A DNA stretch of 64,000 bases from Caulobacter sp. 17J80-11 (GTDB taxonomy: Bacteria; Pseudomonadota; Alphaproteobacteria; Caulobacterales; Caulobacteraceae), in NCBI RefSeq assembly GCF_014349105.1, contig NZ_JACSJI010000006.1, positions 1 to 64,000 of the forward strand, written 5' to 3'. The notes under the pieces were generated by a model. It had not been told where the DNA came from. It ran no database searches and was given only the letters and a program-made list of their open reading frames with translations. Shown here piece after piece: positions 17,173 through 27,200 of the stretch. Both the position numbers and the translations under genes were made by a program. Positions within the stretch are counted from its first letter, which is position 1. Each line of letters begins with the position of its first letter.

Positions 17173-19254
17173 GTGCAGGTTGCGGCGGCGCAAGTATTTC
17201 CCCTGCCGCAGTACCGGCGCGTCTGGGCCGGTTCGCCCGGAGTTTACGCCCTGCCGGGGCTCGCCGGCTTCGTGCCCGAGCTCCAGTCGTTCAGCCGTCG
17301 CTTCGAGCCGGGCCGCACGGAGGCGGCGATCGGCTGGGGACTGAAGCCCAGCTCGGTGCTCGCCCGGCGGACGGCCGCCCGCGAGGGCCTGCCCTACATC
17401 GCGCTCGAGGACGGCTTCCTGCGCTCGGTGGGCCTTGGCGAGCTGGGCGCGCGCCCGGTCAGCCTGATCGCAGACGATCTGGGCGTCTATTACGACGCGA
17501 GCCGGCCTTCACGCCTGGAGCAGCTGATTCTCGACGCGCCTTCCTGGGCCGACGCGCGGGTCGCGGGCGAGGCGCGCGAGGCGATCGGCCGGATCGTGGC
17601 GGCCGGGCTTTCCAAGACCAATAGCGCCCCGCCGCTGGCGCCCGGCGCCTTCGCCGCCCGCACGCGCCGGCGCGTCCTGGTCGTGGACCAGACCTTCGGC
17701 GACGCTTCGATCCGCTACGGCGGCGCCGAGACTGCGACGTTCGGTCGCATGCTCGACGCGGCGATCCGCGACGAGCCGGACGCCGAGATCGTGGTGCGCC
17801 GCCACCCCGCCGTCTCCGCCGGCGCCAAGCGCGGATGCCTGCCGCGCGACCTGCCGGCCGGCGTGCGGGTGTTCGACGCCGACTGCCGCCCCGCCGACCT
17901 GCTCGCCGAGGTGGATGCGGTCTACGTCGTGACCAGCCTGCTCGGCTTCGAGGCGCTGCTGCGCGGCTTGCCGGTGCGCTGCTTCGGCACGCCGTTCTAC
18001 GCCGGCTGGGGGCTGACCCGCGACGAGGCGCCGGCGCCGCGCCGGGGGCGGCCGCGCACGCTCGAGCAGGTCTTCGCCGCCGCCTACATGCGCTACTCGC
18101 GCTATCTCGACCCGGTCACCGGCGAAGCCTGCGACATCCACCAGGCCATCGACCGTCTGCTGCTGTTCCGGCGCCGGGCGGACGAGAACGCCGGCTACAC
18201 TGCCTGCCTCGGCTTCGCCCCCTGGAAGCACCGTCCGGTGCGCGAACTGCTGGCCTCGCCCCGCGGCCGGGTGGAGTTCTTCGCGACAGCCCCGGCCGCG
18301 GCGCGCGCGGCGGAACGCAATGAGGGGCGCGTGGTCTACTGGGCCGCGCGCGAGACCCCGGCCATGCGCGAGGCCCTGGACGCCGGCGCGGCGCCTGCGG
18401 CGCGCATGGAGGACGGCTTCATCCGCTCGCGCGGGCTCGGCTCGGACTTCTTCGGAGCGGCGTCGGTGTCGATCGACGACCTCGGAATCTATTACGACGC
18501 CTCCCGGCCCTCGCGGCTGGAGACCTTGCTGCAGACCGCCGAGTTCGACGACCGGCTGCGCGCCCGCGCCGCCCGGCTGCGGGCCGAGGTCGTGGCCCGC
18601 GGGGTCTCCAAGTACAACCTGGCCGGCGGGGCGCTGGACCATCCGCTCTGGTCCTCGGAGCGTCGCAAGGTGCTGGTGGTCGGCCAGGTCGAGACCGACA
18701 AGTCGATCGCCAAAGGGTGCGAGGACGTGCGCACCAACGCCGACCTGCTGCAGCGGGTGCGCGCGGCCCACCCGGACGCGGTGGTGATCTACAAGGAGCA
18801 CCCGGACGTCACCGCCGGCAACCGCCCCGGCAGGTTGTCGGCGGAGGCCGCCGCCTTGGCCGACCTCGCGGTCGAGAACCTCGACGTGGCGCGCTGTCTC
18901 GAGCGGGTCGACGTGCTCGCCACGATGACCTCGCTGGCGGGCTTCGAGGCGCTGATGCGCGGCAAAGTGGTGGAGACCTGGGGTCGCCCGTTCTACGCCG
19001 GCTGGGGGCTGACCCAGGACGCCCTGGCGATCCCGCGCCGCACGCGACGGCTGACCCTCGACGAGCTCGTCGCGGGCGCGCTGATCCTCTACCCGATCTA
19101 CGTGTCCAGCCGCACCCGCCTGCCGTGCGAGCCGGAGGACCTGGTGCGCGAGATCGCCGCCGCGCCGCCGGCGTCCGGCGGCGGGCGCAAGCTCAGGATG
19201 CTACGCGCCGTGCTGGGTTCGCTGCTGTCGCGGGAGGCCGCGCCGGCCTGGTGA
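17173..19254 (+). CDS. kpsC: Capsule polysaccharide biosynthesis protein KpsC (dual beta-Kdo transferase)
   Basis: A 693-residue protein made of two homologous halves, as in E. coli KpsC (about 675). Each half has EDGF-[LI]-RS, DDLG[VI]YYDASRPSRLE and a closing TSL-x-GFEAL-x-RG followed by FYAGWGLT (first half about residues 75-290, second half about 410-630). The second half also shows YKEHPDVTAGNR. Known role: the two domains alternately add beta-2,4 and beta-2,7 Kdo to the KpsS product to build the poly-Kdo linker of group 2 capsules. The start is GTG 17173. It is transcribed opposite to the rest of the kps set, which is less usual. It ends 14 nt before the end of convergent wecC. Confidence 0.92.
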   Translation: MQVAAAQVFPLPQYRRVWAGSPGVYALPGLAGFVPELQSFSRRFEPGRTEAAIGWGLKPSSVLARRTAAREGLPYIALEDGFLRSVGLGELGARPVSLIADDLGVYYDASRPSRLEQLILDAPSWADARVAGEAREAIGRIVAAGLSKTNSAPPLAPGAFAARTRRRVLVVDQTFGDASIRYGGAETATFGRMLDAAIRDEPDAEIVVRRHPAVSAGAKRGCLPRDLPAGVRVFDADCRPADLLAEVDAVYVVTSLLGFEALLRGLPVRCFGTPFYAGWGLTRDEAPAPRRGRPRTLEQVFAAAYMRYSRYLDPVTGEACDIHQAIDRLLLFRRRADENAGYTACLGFAPWKHRPVRELLASPRGRVEFFATAPAAARAAERNEGRVVYWAARETPAMREALDAGAAPAARMEDGFIRSRGLGSDFFGAASVSIDDLGIYYDASRPSRLETLLQTAEFDDRLRARAARLRAEVVARGVSKYNLAGGALDHPLWSSERRKVLVVGQVETDKSIAKGCEDVRTNADLLQRVRAAHPDAVVIYKEHPDVTAGNRPGRLSAEAAALADLAVENLDVARCLERVDVLATMTSLAGFEALMRGKVVETWGRPFYAGWGLTQDALAIPRRTRRLTLDELVAGALILYPIYVSSRTRLPCEPEDLVREIAAAPPASGGGRKLRMLRAVLGSLLSREAAPAW

Positions 19255-19268
19255 CCGGCGGGCTTAGC

Positions 19269-20537
19269 TCATTTCCAGAGGCCGCAGGCGTCGACTACCG
19301 GCACGCGCGGCCGGGGCAGGGCGCGGAATTCGTCGTGGGCGACCAGGGCCAGCACCGCGTTGGCGGTCTCCAGCGCTTCGGGGAGCGGCTTCAGCACCAA
19401 CTCGCCCGGGTCGCGCAGGGCGTCAGCGTAGGGCTCGGCGCAGATCACCCGTCCCGGGTAGCGGGCGGTGAGCGCGCGGGCGATGTCCAGAGACGGGCTT
19501 TCGCGGAAGTCGTCCACGTTAGGCTTGAAGGCCAGGCCCAGGCACGCGACCACGGCCTGCGGGTCGGCCTCCAGCACCGCTCCGATCTTGGCGAGCACGA
19601 AGTCCGGCTTGCCGTCGTTCACTTCGCGTGCGGTGCGGATCAGACGTGCCGCCTCGGGCGCCTGGGCGACGATGAACCACGGATCGACGGCGATGCAGTG
19701 ACCGCCGACGCCGGGCCCGGGGGTCAGAACCGACACGCGCGGGTGGTGGTTGGCCAGCCGGATCACCTCCCAGACGTTCAGGCCGACCTGGTCGCAGACC
19801 ATCGACAGCTCGTTGGCGAAGGCGATATTGACGTCCCGGAAGGCGTTCTCGGCCAGCTTGACGAACTCCGCGGTGCGGTCGTCGGTCTGCAGCAATTCGC
19901 CGGATGTCATGTGTCGATAGAGCGCCGCGGCCCGACGCGCCGCGCGGGGCGTGGCGCCGCCGACGACGCGGTCGTTGATCGCCAGCTCCTCGAGCGTGCG
20001 GCCCGGAATCACCCGCTCGGGCGAGTAGGCCGCGTCGACGTCGACCTCCGCCTCGGGACGGCCGTCCTGCGGGAAGCGCAGGTCGGGGCGCGCCGCGGAC
20101 AGGCGTTCGATCATCCGGCGGGTGGTCCCGACCGGAGAGGTCGATTCCAGCACCACGAGGTCACCGCGCTTGAGCACGGGGGCCAGCGCGTCGGCGGCCG
20201 CGTCGACATAGGACAGGTCCGGCGTGCGGAACTGGTCGTGGCCGACCGGGGTGGGCACCGCGATCAGCCAGATGTCGGCGGGCTCGGGCGCGAGTACGGC
20301 GCGAAGCCGGCCGCCGTCGACGACGGCCGACAGCAGCTCGTCGAGGCCGGGCTCCACGATGTGGGCGCGCCCGGCGTTGACCGCCTCGATCACGCGCGGA
20401 TCGACGTCGATGCCAATCACCTCGAACCCCGCGCCGGCGAGGCACGCGGCGGTGGGTAGGCCGATGTAGCCGAGCCCGACCACGCCCACCCGGCCGCGCG
20501 GGTTCGGCGCGGCGTCGACGACGCTCAGGGTCGGCAT
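19269..20537 (-). CDS. wecC: UDP-N-acetyl-D-mannosamine dehydrogenase
   Basis: A 422-residue member of the UDP-sugar 6-dehydrogenase family. The N-terminal NAD-binding loop is GVVGLGYIGLP (about 18-28). The central region carries VAELVVLESTSPVGTTR-like sequence and YSPERVIPG. The catalytic cysteine is Cys281 in GVGGHCIAVDPWF, the wording typical of WecC rather than UDP-glucose dehydrogenases. It oxidises UDP-ManNAc twice to UDP-ManNAcA. The start overlaps the end of wecB by 13 nt, so the pair is coupled and supplies a uronic acid for the local glycan, a plausible match to the two lyase-family genes. Confidence 0.9.
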   Translation of the reverse strand: MPTLSVVDAAPNPRGRVGVVGLGYIGLPTAACLAGAGFEVIGIDVDPRVIEAVNAGRAHIVEPGLDELLSAVVDGGRLRAVLAPEPADIWLIAVPTPVGHDQFRTPDLSYVDAAADALAPVLKRGDLVVLESTSPVGTTRRMIERLSAARPDLRFPQDGRPEAEVDVDAAYSPERVIPGRTLEELAINDRVVGGATPRAARRAAALYRHMTSGELLQTDDRTAEFVKLAENAFRDVNIAFANELSMVCDQVGLNVWEVIRLANHHPRVSVLTPGPGVGGHCIAVDPWFIVAQAPEAARLIRTAREVNDGKPDFVLAKIGAVLEADPQAVVACLGLAFKPNVDDFRESPSLDIARALTARYPGRVICAEPYADALRDPGELVLKPLPEALETANAVLALVAHDEFRALPRPRVPVVDACGLWK

Positions 20538-21634
20538 GCTAAAATCCCCTCGACAATGCGCTCGGCGGCGCGGCCGTCCCCGTACGGGTTGGCGGCGGCC
20601 GGATGGGCGTCAGATTCCAGCGCGGCCGCAACCCCTTCCACGATGGCGTCCGGTCGGGTGCCGACCAGCCGCGCCACGCCGGCCTCCACCGCCTCCGGCC
20701 GCTCGGTGACGTCGCGCATCACCAGCACCGGCTTGCCCAGCGACGGGGCCTCCTCCTGCACGCCGCCGGAGTCGGTGAGGATCACGCGGCAACGGGTCAT
20801 CAGGTAGACGAAGGCCTCGTAATCCACGGGCTCGATCAGGTGCACGTTGGAGCGGGCGGACAGCAGTTCGCGCACCGGCCCGCGTACGTTCGGGTTCAGG
20901 TGCACCGGATAGACGATCTCCACGTCGGGACGGTCCGCGAGGCTCGCCAGAGCGCGGCAGATGTTGCGGAAGCCTTCGCCGAAGCTCTCGCGCCGGTGGC
21001 CGGTGACCAGAACGAGCTGCTTGGTGGGGTTGAGAAAGGCGAAGCGTTCCGCCAGGCGGGCGGCTACGGCCGGATCGGTCGCGAGGCGCCCGACCGTCAG
21101 CAGCAGGGCGTCGACGACCGTATTGCCGGTCACCAGGATCGCCTTCTCGCCGAGGTTCTCGGCCAGCAGATTGCGGCGCGCGCGTTCGGTGGGCGCGTAG
21201 AGCTGGTCGGCGACCACGTCGACGACCCGGCGGTTGAACTCTTCCGGCCAGGGTTGGTCGATGCGGCCGCTGCGCAGGCCGGCTTCGACGTGGCCGATCC
21301 GAACGCGGCGATGGAAGGCGGCGGTGGCCGCCGCCGCCGCGGTGGTCGTGTCGCCGTGCACCAGCAAGAAATCGGGGGTTTCGGCCGCAAGGGTGGCGTC
21401 CACGTGTTCCAGCACCCGCGCGAACAGGCCGTTTAGGGTCTGGTCCGGGCGCATAACTTCGAGGTCGACGTCGACCTTGAGATCGAACAGCTCGAGCACC
21501 TGGTCGAGCATTTCGCGATGCTGGCCGGTCGACCACACGCGCGTCTCAACCCCGGCGGTCTGCTGCAACCGCCGGACCACCGGGGCCATCTTGATGGCTT
21601 CCGGGCGGGTGCCGAAGACGACGGCGACCTTCAT
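20525..21634 (-). CDS. wecB: UDP-N-acetylglucosamine 2-epimerase (non-hydrolysing)
   Basis: A 369-residue enzyme converting UDP-GlcNAc to UDP-ManNAc. Diagnostic segments are FGTRPEAIKMAPVV at the N-terminus, HVEAGLRSG near residue 115, VTGHRRESFG, and TDSGGVQEEAPSLGKPVLVM followed by R-x-x-TERPEA in the C-terminal half. I prefer ATG 21634 over the GTG one codon upstream because it gives the standard MKVAVVFGTRPE beginning. First gene of the wecB-wecC pair; the promoter should lie in the gene-poor stretch to its right. Confidence 0.92.
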   Translation of the reverse strand: MKVAVVFGTRPEAIKMAPVVRRLQQTAGVETRVWSTGQHREMLDQVLELFDLKVDVDLEVMRPDQTLNGLFARVLEHVDATLAAETPDFLLVHGDTTTAAAAATAAFHRRVRIGHVEAGLRSGRIDQPWPEEFNRRVVDVVADQLYAPTERARRNLLAENLGEKAILVTGNTVVDALLLTVGRLATDPAVAARLAERFAFLNPTKQLVLVTGHRRESFGEGFRNICRALASLADRPDVEIVYPVHLNPNVRGPVRELLSARSNVHLIEPVDYEAFVYLMTRCRVILTDSGGVQEEAPSLGKPVLVMRDVTERPEAVEAGVARLVGTRPDAIVEGVAAALESDAHPAAANPYGDGRAAERIVEGILACRP

Positions 21635-21637
21635 CAC

Positions 21638-22174
21638 CGCCGCGCGGCCTGAAGATCAGCGGCGTGCAGCCTCGACGCGCTGGCCGTCGTCCGGTGAGCG
21701 CGGGCTCGGCTCGAATAGATTACATACGTCAACGCAAATACTCCCGTCCCACCGAAGAGTTGGCGGGACGACCATGGAACAGGCTTCGCCGGTTTGAATA
21801 CCGGACCGCACCGCTGATCGCAATTAGGAGTAGAGCGAAACAAGCGTGGCCTGTCGCGCGTTGCACCTCCGCGCTGCGGGAATGCGAGGCGAAATGCACG
21901 ACCCTGTTCTGGAGGGACGGATTCGAGCGGCCGTGCGCCGGTGGAAGGCCGGCGACGACCCACACGACGTCAATCGCTTGGTCGGAGAGCTGACCCGTGA
22001 GTTGGGAGGGGGGCGACGTCCGGCGCTCGGCGTGGTCCCGGTGCGTCGGCCGCGCCCAGACGCCCCCGGAAGTGCGGGGAGGAGCTCGCGCGGAGGTTGA
22101 GGTCGCGCGGTTGTGTTTGCCCGGCGGATGCGCCACAAGCCTGAATTCCTCAGGGTGTCGGGGTTTTTCGCACT
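21638..22174. other. 537-bp gene-poor region between wecB and the GT4 gene
   Basis: This gap separates divergent genes. It includes the most AT-rich patch nearby, around 21712-21745 (GATTACATACGTCAACGCAA at 21718-21737), where a leftward wecB promoter could sit, though no clear box pair was found. The middle holds one weak small frame (21882-22100). I see no tRNA, mobile element or long repeat here. Confidence 0.5.
21882..22100 (+). CDS. Possible small hypothetical protein
   Basis: A 72-residue frame whose first 40 residues look protein-like (MHDPVLEGRIRAAVRRWKAG, then an acidic/helical stretch), turning Pro/Arg-rich at the end. Two in-frame ATGs exist (21882 and 21894) and neither has a convincing ribosome site. 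GC-rich DNA gives many such frames by chance, so this is only a candidate. Confidence 0.22.
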   Translation: MRGEMHDPVLEGRIRAAVRRWKAGDDPHDVNRLVGELTRELGGGRRPALGVVPVRRPRPDAPGSAGRSSRGG

Positions 22175-24163
22175 GTGTTGGCGACGAGTGACGGCTGGCG
22201 TCGGATTGAGCGCGAAGAGACCTGGGTGCGTTTTCCGCTGGAGGCGGGGGCCGTGCTGGCCTTCGAAGGCAGCCTTCGCGGGGCGGAGGACGCCCCGGCC
22301 AACAGCCTGGTGGTCCGTGTGCGGCTGTTTGACGCGGACGGGGCCCCGGTTGACGACCGGCCCGGCGGGCTGTCGTTCTCCGAGGCGGCCGGACTCTACT
22401 TCTATCCGCTGAAGTCGGCCGTCCCCGGCGGCTTCCAACGCACGCTCGCGCGCCCGGACCGGGTCGCCCAGGTCGAGCTCTCCCTGCAGGTCTGGACACG
22501 CGAGGGCGAGCTGAGCTTCGAGACCGCCGGGCTGGCCGCGTGGGCCATGCCGGCCCCGCCGCCTCGGACGGCTCCGCCGCCGGCGCGGGACCGCGGCCTG
22601 TCGGCCAAGAAGCTGGCGACCGCGGACCGGGCCCTGCTGCGCGACACGCGACGCCGGATCAGCGAAAGCCTGAGCGCCTGGCGCCGGCCCCTCTATCCCG
22701 AGGACGCGGCCTGGATGGACGCGGTCGCCCCGCTGGTGATCGAGCGGACCGCCGACGCGGGGCTGGCGCGCAAGCTGGTGCGGCGCTGGCTGAAGGCCGG
22801 CCGGGTCAGCGACGCGGCGCGCTTCGTGGACCTGACCGAGGATCCGCACACCCGCCGCGAGCTCGGCCGCCGCGACCTCGCCGAGCAGGCGGCGGCGCAC
22901 GTCGGACGGCGCGCCCGGCGCTTCAGCCAGCGCGCGCCCGGCGTGCTCTACCTGCTGCACAATTCCCTGCCGTTCCACTCGGGCGGCTACGCCGCGCGCG
23001 CCCACGGCCTGCTGCAGGGCTTCCGGCGGGCCGGCTGGGAGACCTTCGCGGTCGCCCGGCCGGGCTATCCCAGCGACCGGGCCGACGGCGCGGAGCCGCC
23101 GCAGGCGGCCTATGACATCGACGGCGTGACGTACCGCTTCCTGCGCCAGGACGTGAGCGTCGAGCAGGCGGACCAGCCGGGCTATGTCGAGGCCTACGCC
23201 GAGGCGGTGCTGGACGCGGTCCCGCACGAGCGGATCGGCGTCGTCCAGGCCGCGTCCTTCTACTACAACGCCTTCGCCGGGCGGATCGTGGCCGACCGCC
23301 TGGGCGTGCCGCTGGTCTACGAGATGCGCGGGCTGGAGTGGTTCACCCGCGGCTCGCAGGAGCCGCGCTGGCTGGACAGCGAGCAGGCCGCGACCATGCG
23401 CGAGCTGGAGCTGCGCGCCGCGCACGCGGCCGACCTGGTGTTCGCCATCACCGGCGCGCTGCGCGACTGGCTGGTCGAGAACGGCGTGCCGGCCCGCAAG
23501 CTCGCCCTGCTGCCCAACGGCTGCACGGCGGACCGCTTCAAGCCGCGCGAGAAGAACACGGCCCTGGCCCGTACGCTGGGCTTTAGCCGCAGCTTCGTGG
23601 TCGGCTACATCGGCTCGGTGGTGTTCTACGAGGGGGTCGAGCTGATCGTGGAGGCGGTGCGGCGCGCGCGCGAAGCCTCCGGCCAGGACATCCGCTTCCT
23701 GCTGGTGGGCGACGGGGCCGGCATGGCGTCCGTGCAGCGGGCCATCGCGGCCCACGGCGGCGAGCGGTTCGTCGTCGCCACCGGCCGGGTCCCGCACGAC
23801 CAGGTCGAGGACTACTACTCGGTGATCGACGCCATGGTGCTGGCCCGCACCGACCTGCCGGTCTGCCAGGTAATCTCGCCGCTGAAGCCGGTCGAGGCCA
23901 TGGCCATGGGCAAGCCGCTGATCACCTCCGACGTGGCCGCCATCAAGGAGATGATCGATGCGTCGGGAGGGGGGCTGCTCTACCCGGCCGGCGACGCCGA
24001 GGCGCTGGCCGGCCGGATCCTGGAAATGGCCGCCTCCGAGCCCCTGCGCCGCGAGCTCAGCGCCCGCGGCCGCGCCTGGGCGATCGAGGCGCGTGACTGG
24101 GACGCGCTGGCCGCCGACGCCCTGGCCGACATCCGCGCGCGGCTGTTCAAGGACGCGGAATAG
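22175..24163 (+). CDS. GT4-family glycosyltransferase with N-terminal beta-rich domain
   Basis: A 662-residue protein from GTG 22175. Residues 1 to about 120 look like a beta-sandwich (VRFPLEAGAVLAFEGSLRG, then VVRVRLFDADGAPV), and about 130-235 is helical. The GT-B enzyme starts near residue 250 with LYLLHNSLPFHSGGYAARAH and ends with VGYIGSVVFYEGVELIV and SPLKPVEAMAMGKPLITSD, the GT4 donor site. It is paralogous to the protein at 3144-5117; the two share the SGY-x-x-R-x-H, RPGYP-type and IGSVV-x-YEG segments but have different N-terminal domains. It stands alone, 82 nt before the first RTX gene and its promoter-like element. Sugar unknown. Confidence 0.83.
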   Translation: MLATSDGWRRIEREETWVRFPLEAGAVLAFEGSLRGAEDAPANSLVVRVRLFDADGAPVDDRPGGLSFSEAAGLYFYPLKSAVPGGFQRTLARPDRVAQVELSLQVWTREGELSFETAGLAAWAMPAPPPRTAPPPARDRGLSAKKLATADRALLRDTRRRISESLSAWRRPLYPEDAAWMDAVAPLVIERTADAGLARKLVRRWLKAGRVSDAARFVDLTEDPHTRRELGRRDLAEQAAAHVGRRARRFSQRAPGVLYLLHNSLPFHSGGYAARAHGLLQGFRRAGWETFAVARPGYPSDRADGAEPPQAAYDIDGVTYRFLRQDVSVEQADQPGYVEAYAEAVLDAVPHERIGVVQAASFYYNAFAGRIVADRLGVPLVYEMRGLEWFTRGSQEPRWLDSEQAATMRELELRAAHAADLVFAITGALRDWLVENGVPARKLALLPNGCTADRFKPREKNTALARTLGFSRSFVVGYIGSVVFYEGVELIVEAVRRAREASGQDIRFLLVGDGAGMASVQRAIAAHGGERFVVATGRVPHDQVEDYYSVIDAMVLARTDLPVCQVISPLKPVEAMAMGKPLITSDVAAIKEMIDASGGGLLYPAGDAEALAGRILEMAASEPLRRELSARGRAWAIEARDWDALAADALADIRARLFKDAE

Positions 24164-24178
24164 GCGCGCCGCTTTCCT

Positions 24179-24214
24179 AAGCTTGGCGGTATCGGTAAGC
24201 TCGCGTCCTGATTG
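24179..24214 (+). promoter_or_regulatory. RTX-array promoter-like element, copy 1
   Basis: A 36-bp element upstream of RTX1. It aligns without gaps to 31825-31860, 38105-38140 and 59537-59572. The left part is AAGCTTGGCGGTATCGG, positions 18-23 are TAAGCT (possible -10) and it ends in the invariant GATTG. After it comes AGTGGGGCG, as at copy 2. The start ATG is 31 nt downstream. Confidence 0.6.
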
Positions 24215-24245
24215 AGTGGGGCGTCGCCCCTCCTGGGGCGGGTCC

Positions 24246-27200
24246 ATGCTGCGAGAAGTCTCCCAATCCCTGACCATTGCTCAGGGTGAAACGATCGACG
24301 TCACGGGCGACGAGGCGATCTATCCGTGGGGCGGTTCGGCCTGCGTCGGCTTCCTGATCTATGACGCCAACGATCCGGACCAGATTCCGGTCTCGCTGAT
24401 CAACGACGGAACGGTCTCGGTGTCTTCGGCCGCGACCTATGTCGTGGGCGCCCAGACGGGCGACGGTCGCTTCTGGGATGCGGTGTTCGAGAACGGCGTC
24501 GGCGGTGTTTTCTCGGTGACCGCCACCGGCGACGGCTCCACCGCGTTCGGATTCTGCACGCCCGGGCCGAAACGGGGGAATGGCTACGCTCTGTTCTCGC
24601 CGGACTTCGTCAACCACGGCACGTTTGAAGTCAGTTCGGCGTTCGACGCCGTCGGCGTGGTGGCGTGGGCCGCGGATTTCAATCTCAATTTCACGAACAC
24701 GGGGACGCTGCAGGTCCGCGCCGATCACGTCGCCGTCGGCGCTGAAATCCATACCGGGGCGTACGGACCTGGCGTTTTCGACAATACCGGTCTGATCGAC
24801 GTCGCCGGCGGGGCCTGGGCGCTTGGCGTGACGGTCGATGGCGGGCTCTCCCTCTTCCAGAATTCCGGCACAATCCGGGCGACGGATGCGGTGGAGGAGT
24901 CGGCCAGCGTCGCCGTCATGATCTCCCACCTCCAGGTGGACGAGTTCACCATCGTCAATTCAGGGGTGATCCAGGGCGAGTACGCCGTCTATGTGGATCA
25001 GACCAACATTTGGCCGGCGGCGGAGTCCGTTGAGATCCTCGTCAACACGGGCGTCATTGCGGGCGACGTCTATCTCGGCCTCGGTGCGGACCAGATCCAC
25101 AACACCGGACGCATCACCGGTCTGATCGACCTCGACGCCGGCGACGACGTGTACGACGGCGCTGAAGGTGAGCTGAGAGGGGCCGTGTTCGCCGGTTCAG
25201 GCGATGACCGCGTCTCTGGCGGTGCGTTGAACGAGGTCTTCTTCGGAGAGGGCGACTCGGACCGTATCGACGGCGGCGGCGGCGACGACTTCATCGACGG
25301 CGGCCGGGATTCCGACGTCCTGGACGGCGGGAGCGGATTCGACACCCTGTCCTACGCCACGGCGACCACGCGCGTGGTCGCCGATCTGGCGGCCGGGACG
25401 GTCGAGTCCTCGGGCGTGGATCTGGTCGCCAATTTCGAGCACGTGATCGGATCGGGCTTCGGCGACCGGATCTCGGGGGGGAGCGGAGGCGAACTGCTGG
25501 AAGGGCGGGGCGGCGACGACGTCCTGTCGGGCGGCGGCGGGGCGGATCTGCTGTTCGGCGACCACGGCGCCGACACCCTGACGGGAGGCGCCGGCGACGA
25601 CGCCTTCGCCTTCAACGCCGGCGACGGCGCGGACACCATCACCGATTTCAAGGCGAACGGCGCGGACCAGCTGTGGATCTACGGCTATGCCGGCTATCAG
25701 GCGTTGCGCCAGGTCGGGGCCGACACGCTGGTGGTTTTGTCCGACACGGATTCCATCCTGCTTCGGAACGTGCAGGCGGCCAGCCTCGGCGCCGCGGACT
25801 TCGTGTTCGACGCCGTTCCGCTGGTTGATGTCCCGGACGCGACGATCGTCCCGACGCCCACGCGGATTTCCGACGACTTCGTCGTGTACGCAGACGATCG
25901 GATCGATCACGGCTTCGTACTTGATCAGCGCCCCAATCAGCTGGCGCCGTCCGTCTACAACACGGGCACGATCCACATCGAAGTTCCCCGGGTCGTGGGC
26001 GACTACGGCGTCAGCGCGGCGGTCGCGTTCGAACAGGGCGACTACCCGCCGATCCTCCAGCCTGAGATGTTCGCCTCCGCGGCTGTCTACAATCAGGCGT
26101 CCGGCGTCATCGAAGTGGTCGCGTCGGGGCCGTACGCCGCGCGCGCCTTCCTGGGCGGCCCCTTGTCGGTCGACCTCTACAACGCCGGCCTGATCCGGGT
26201 GTCGTCCGCCGGCGCCTACGCGACGGGCGTTGAAAGCGCCGACCAGACGTTCGCCTTCACCAACGTCGGCGCCCTCCATGTCGACGCCGGCGGCCAGGCC
26301 ACGGGGGTGGTCCAGACGTACGGCGGGTCCGCCTGGAACACCGGTGAAGTCCTCGTCGCCGGGGGGAGCGGCGCCTGTGGCGTCCGGATGAACGGGCCGT
26401 ACGCGGCGAGCTTCGTCAATTCCGGGACGATGCGCGTCACCGTGTCTGCGGAGGGAGTCGACAGCGTCGGAGTGGCGTTCGACAACAACATCGGTTCCGG
26501 CCTCAGGATCATGAACAGCGGTCTGATCGAGGCCGACGTCGCGATCCGCGAGATCGCGACCAACGCGGCGTCATCGCTGCTGGTCAACGCCGTCCACAAC
26601 ACCGGGGAGTTGCGCGGACGCGTCGAGCTGAACGTCGGACGCGACGAAGTCTACAACGACGGCCTGATCACCGGCCGGATCGACCTGGGCGCGGGCGCCG
26701 ACCTTTACGAGGGGCGTCACGGGACCGAATTGGGGGGCGTTTACGGGGGCGACGGGAACGACGTCCTGCTCGCCGGGACGGGATCCGACGTGCTCGACGG
26801 GGGCGCCGGGGCCGACCGGTTGAGCGGCGGAAGCGGCGACGACGTCATGACCGGCGGCGCCGGGGACGATCGCTTCCATTTCGAGGTCGGCGGCGGCTCC
26901 GACGTGATCACGGATTTCAGCGCGGGCGGCGACGAGGACCGGATCGATGTGACCGGTTACGACGGCTACCTCAGCGTTCAGCAGCAGGGCGCCGACACCC
27001 TGGTGGTGTTCTCCGCGGCGGACTCGATCCTGCTTCGGAACGTCCAGGCCTCCGCGCTTACGGCGGCGGACTTCCGGTTTTCGGCTCCCGCGCCGGCAGC
27101 GGCGGGTCCGATGCCGGTCGCGCCGCCTGCGCCTGAAGCGCCCGGCGCTCCGGCGACGCCGGAGGCGTATGGCCTTCAGGGCGGCGAGGGCGCCGACGTC

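Noticed and set aside
21664-21993. A 109-codon + strand frame (and a long opposing - strand frame) in the gap after wecB
   Set aside because: Arg/Ser-rich composition without a ribosome site or family resemblance; chance frames in GC-rich sequence.
24216-24245. GTG 24216 as the RTX1 start (and likewise GTG 31862 for RTX2)
   Set aside because: Both GTGs fall in the shared leader AGTGGGGCG directly after the promoter-like element, and the residues they would add are unlike each other. The ATGs at 24246 and 31901 are better.
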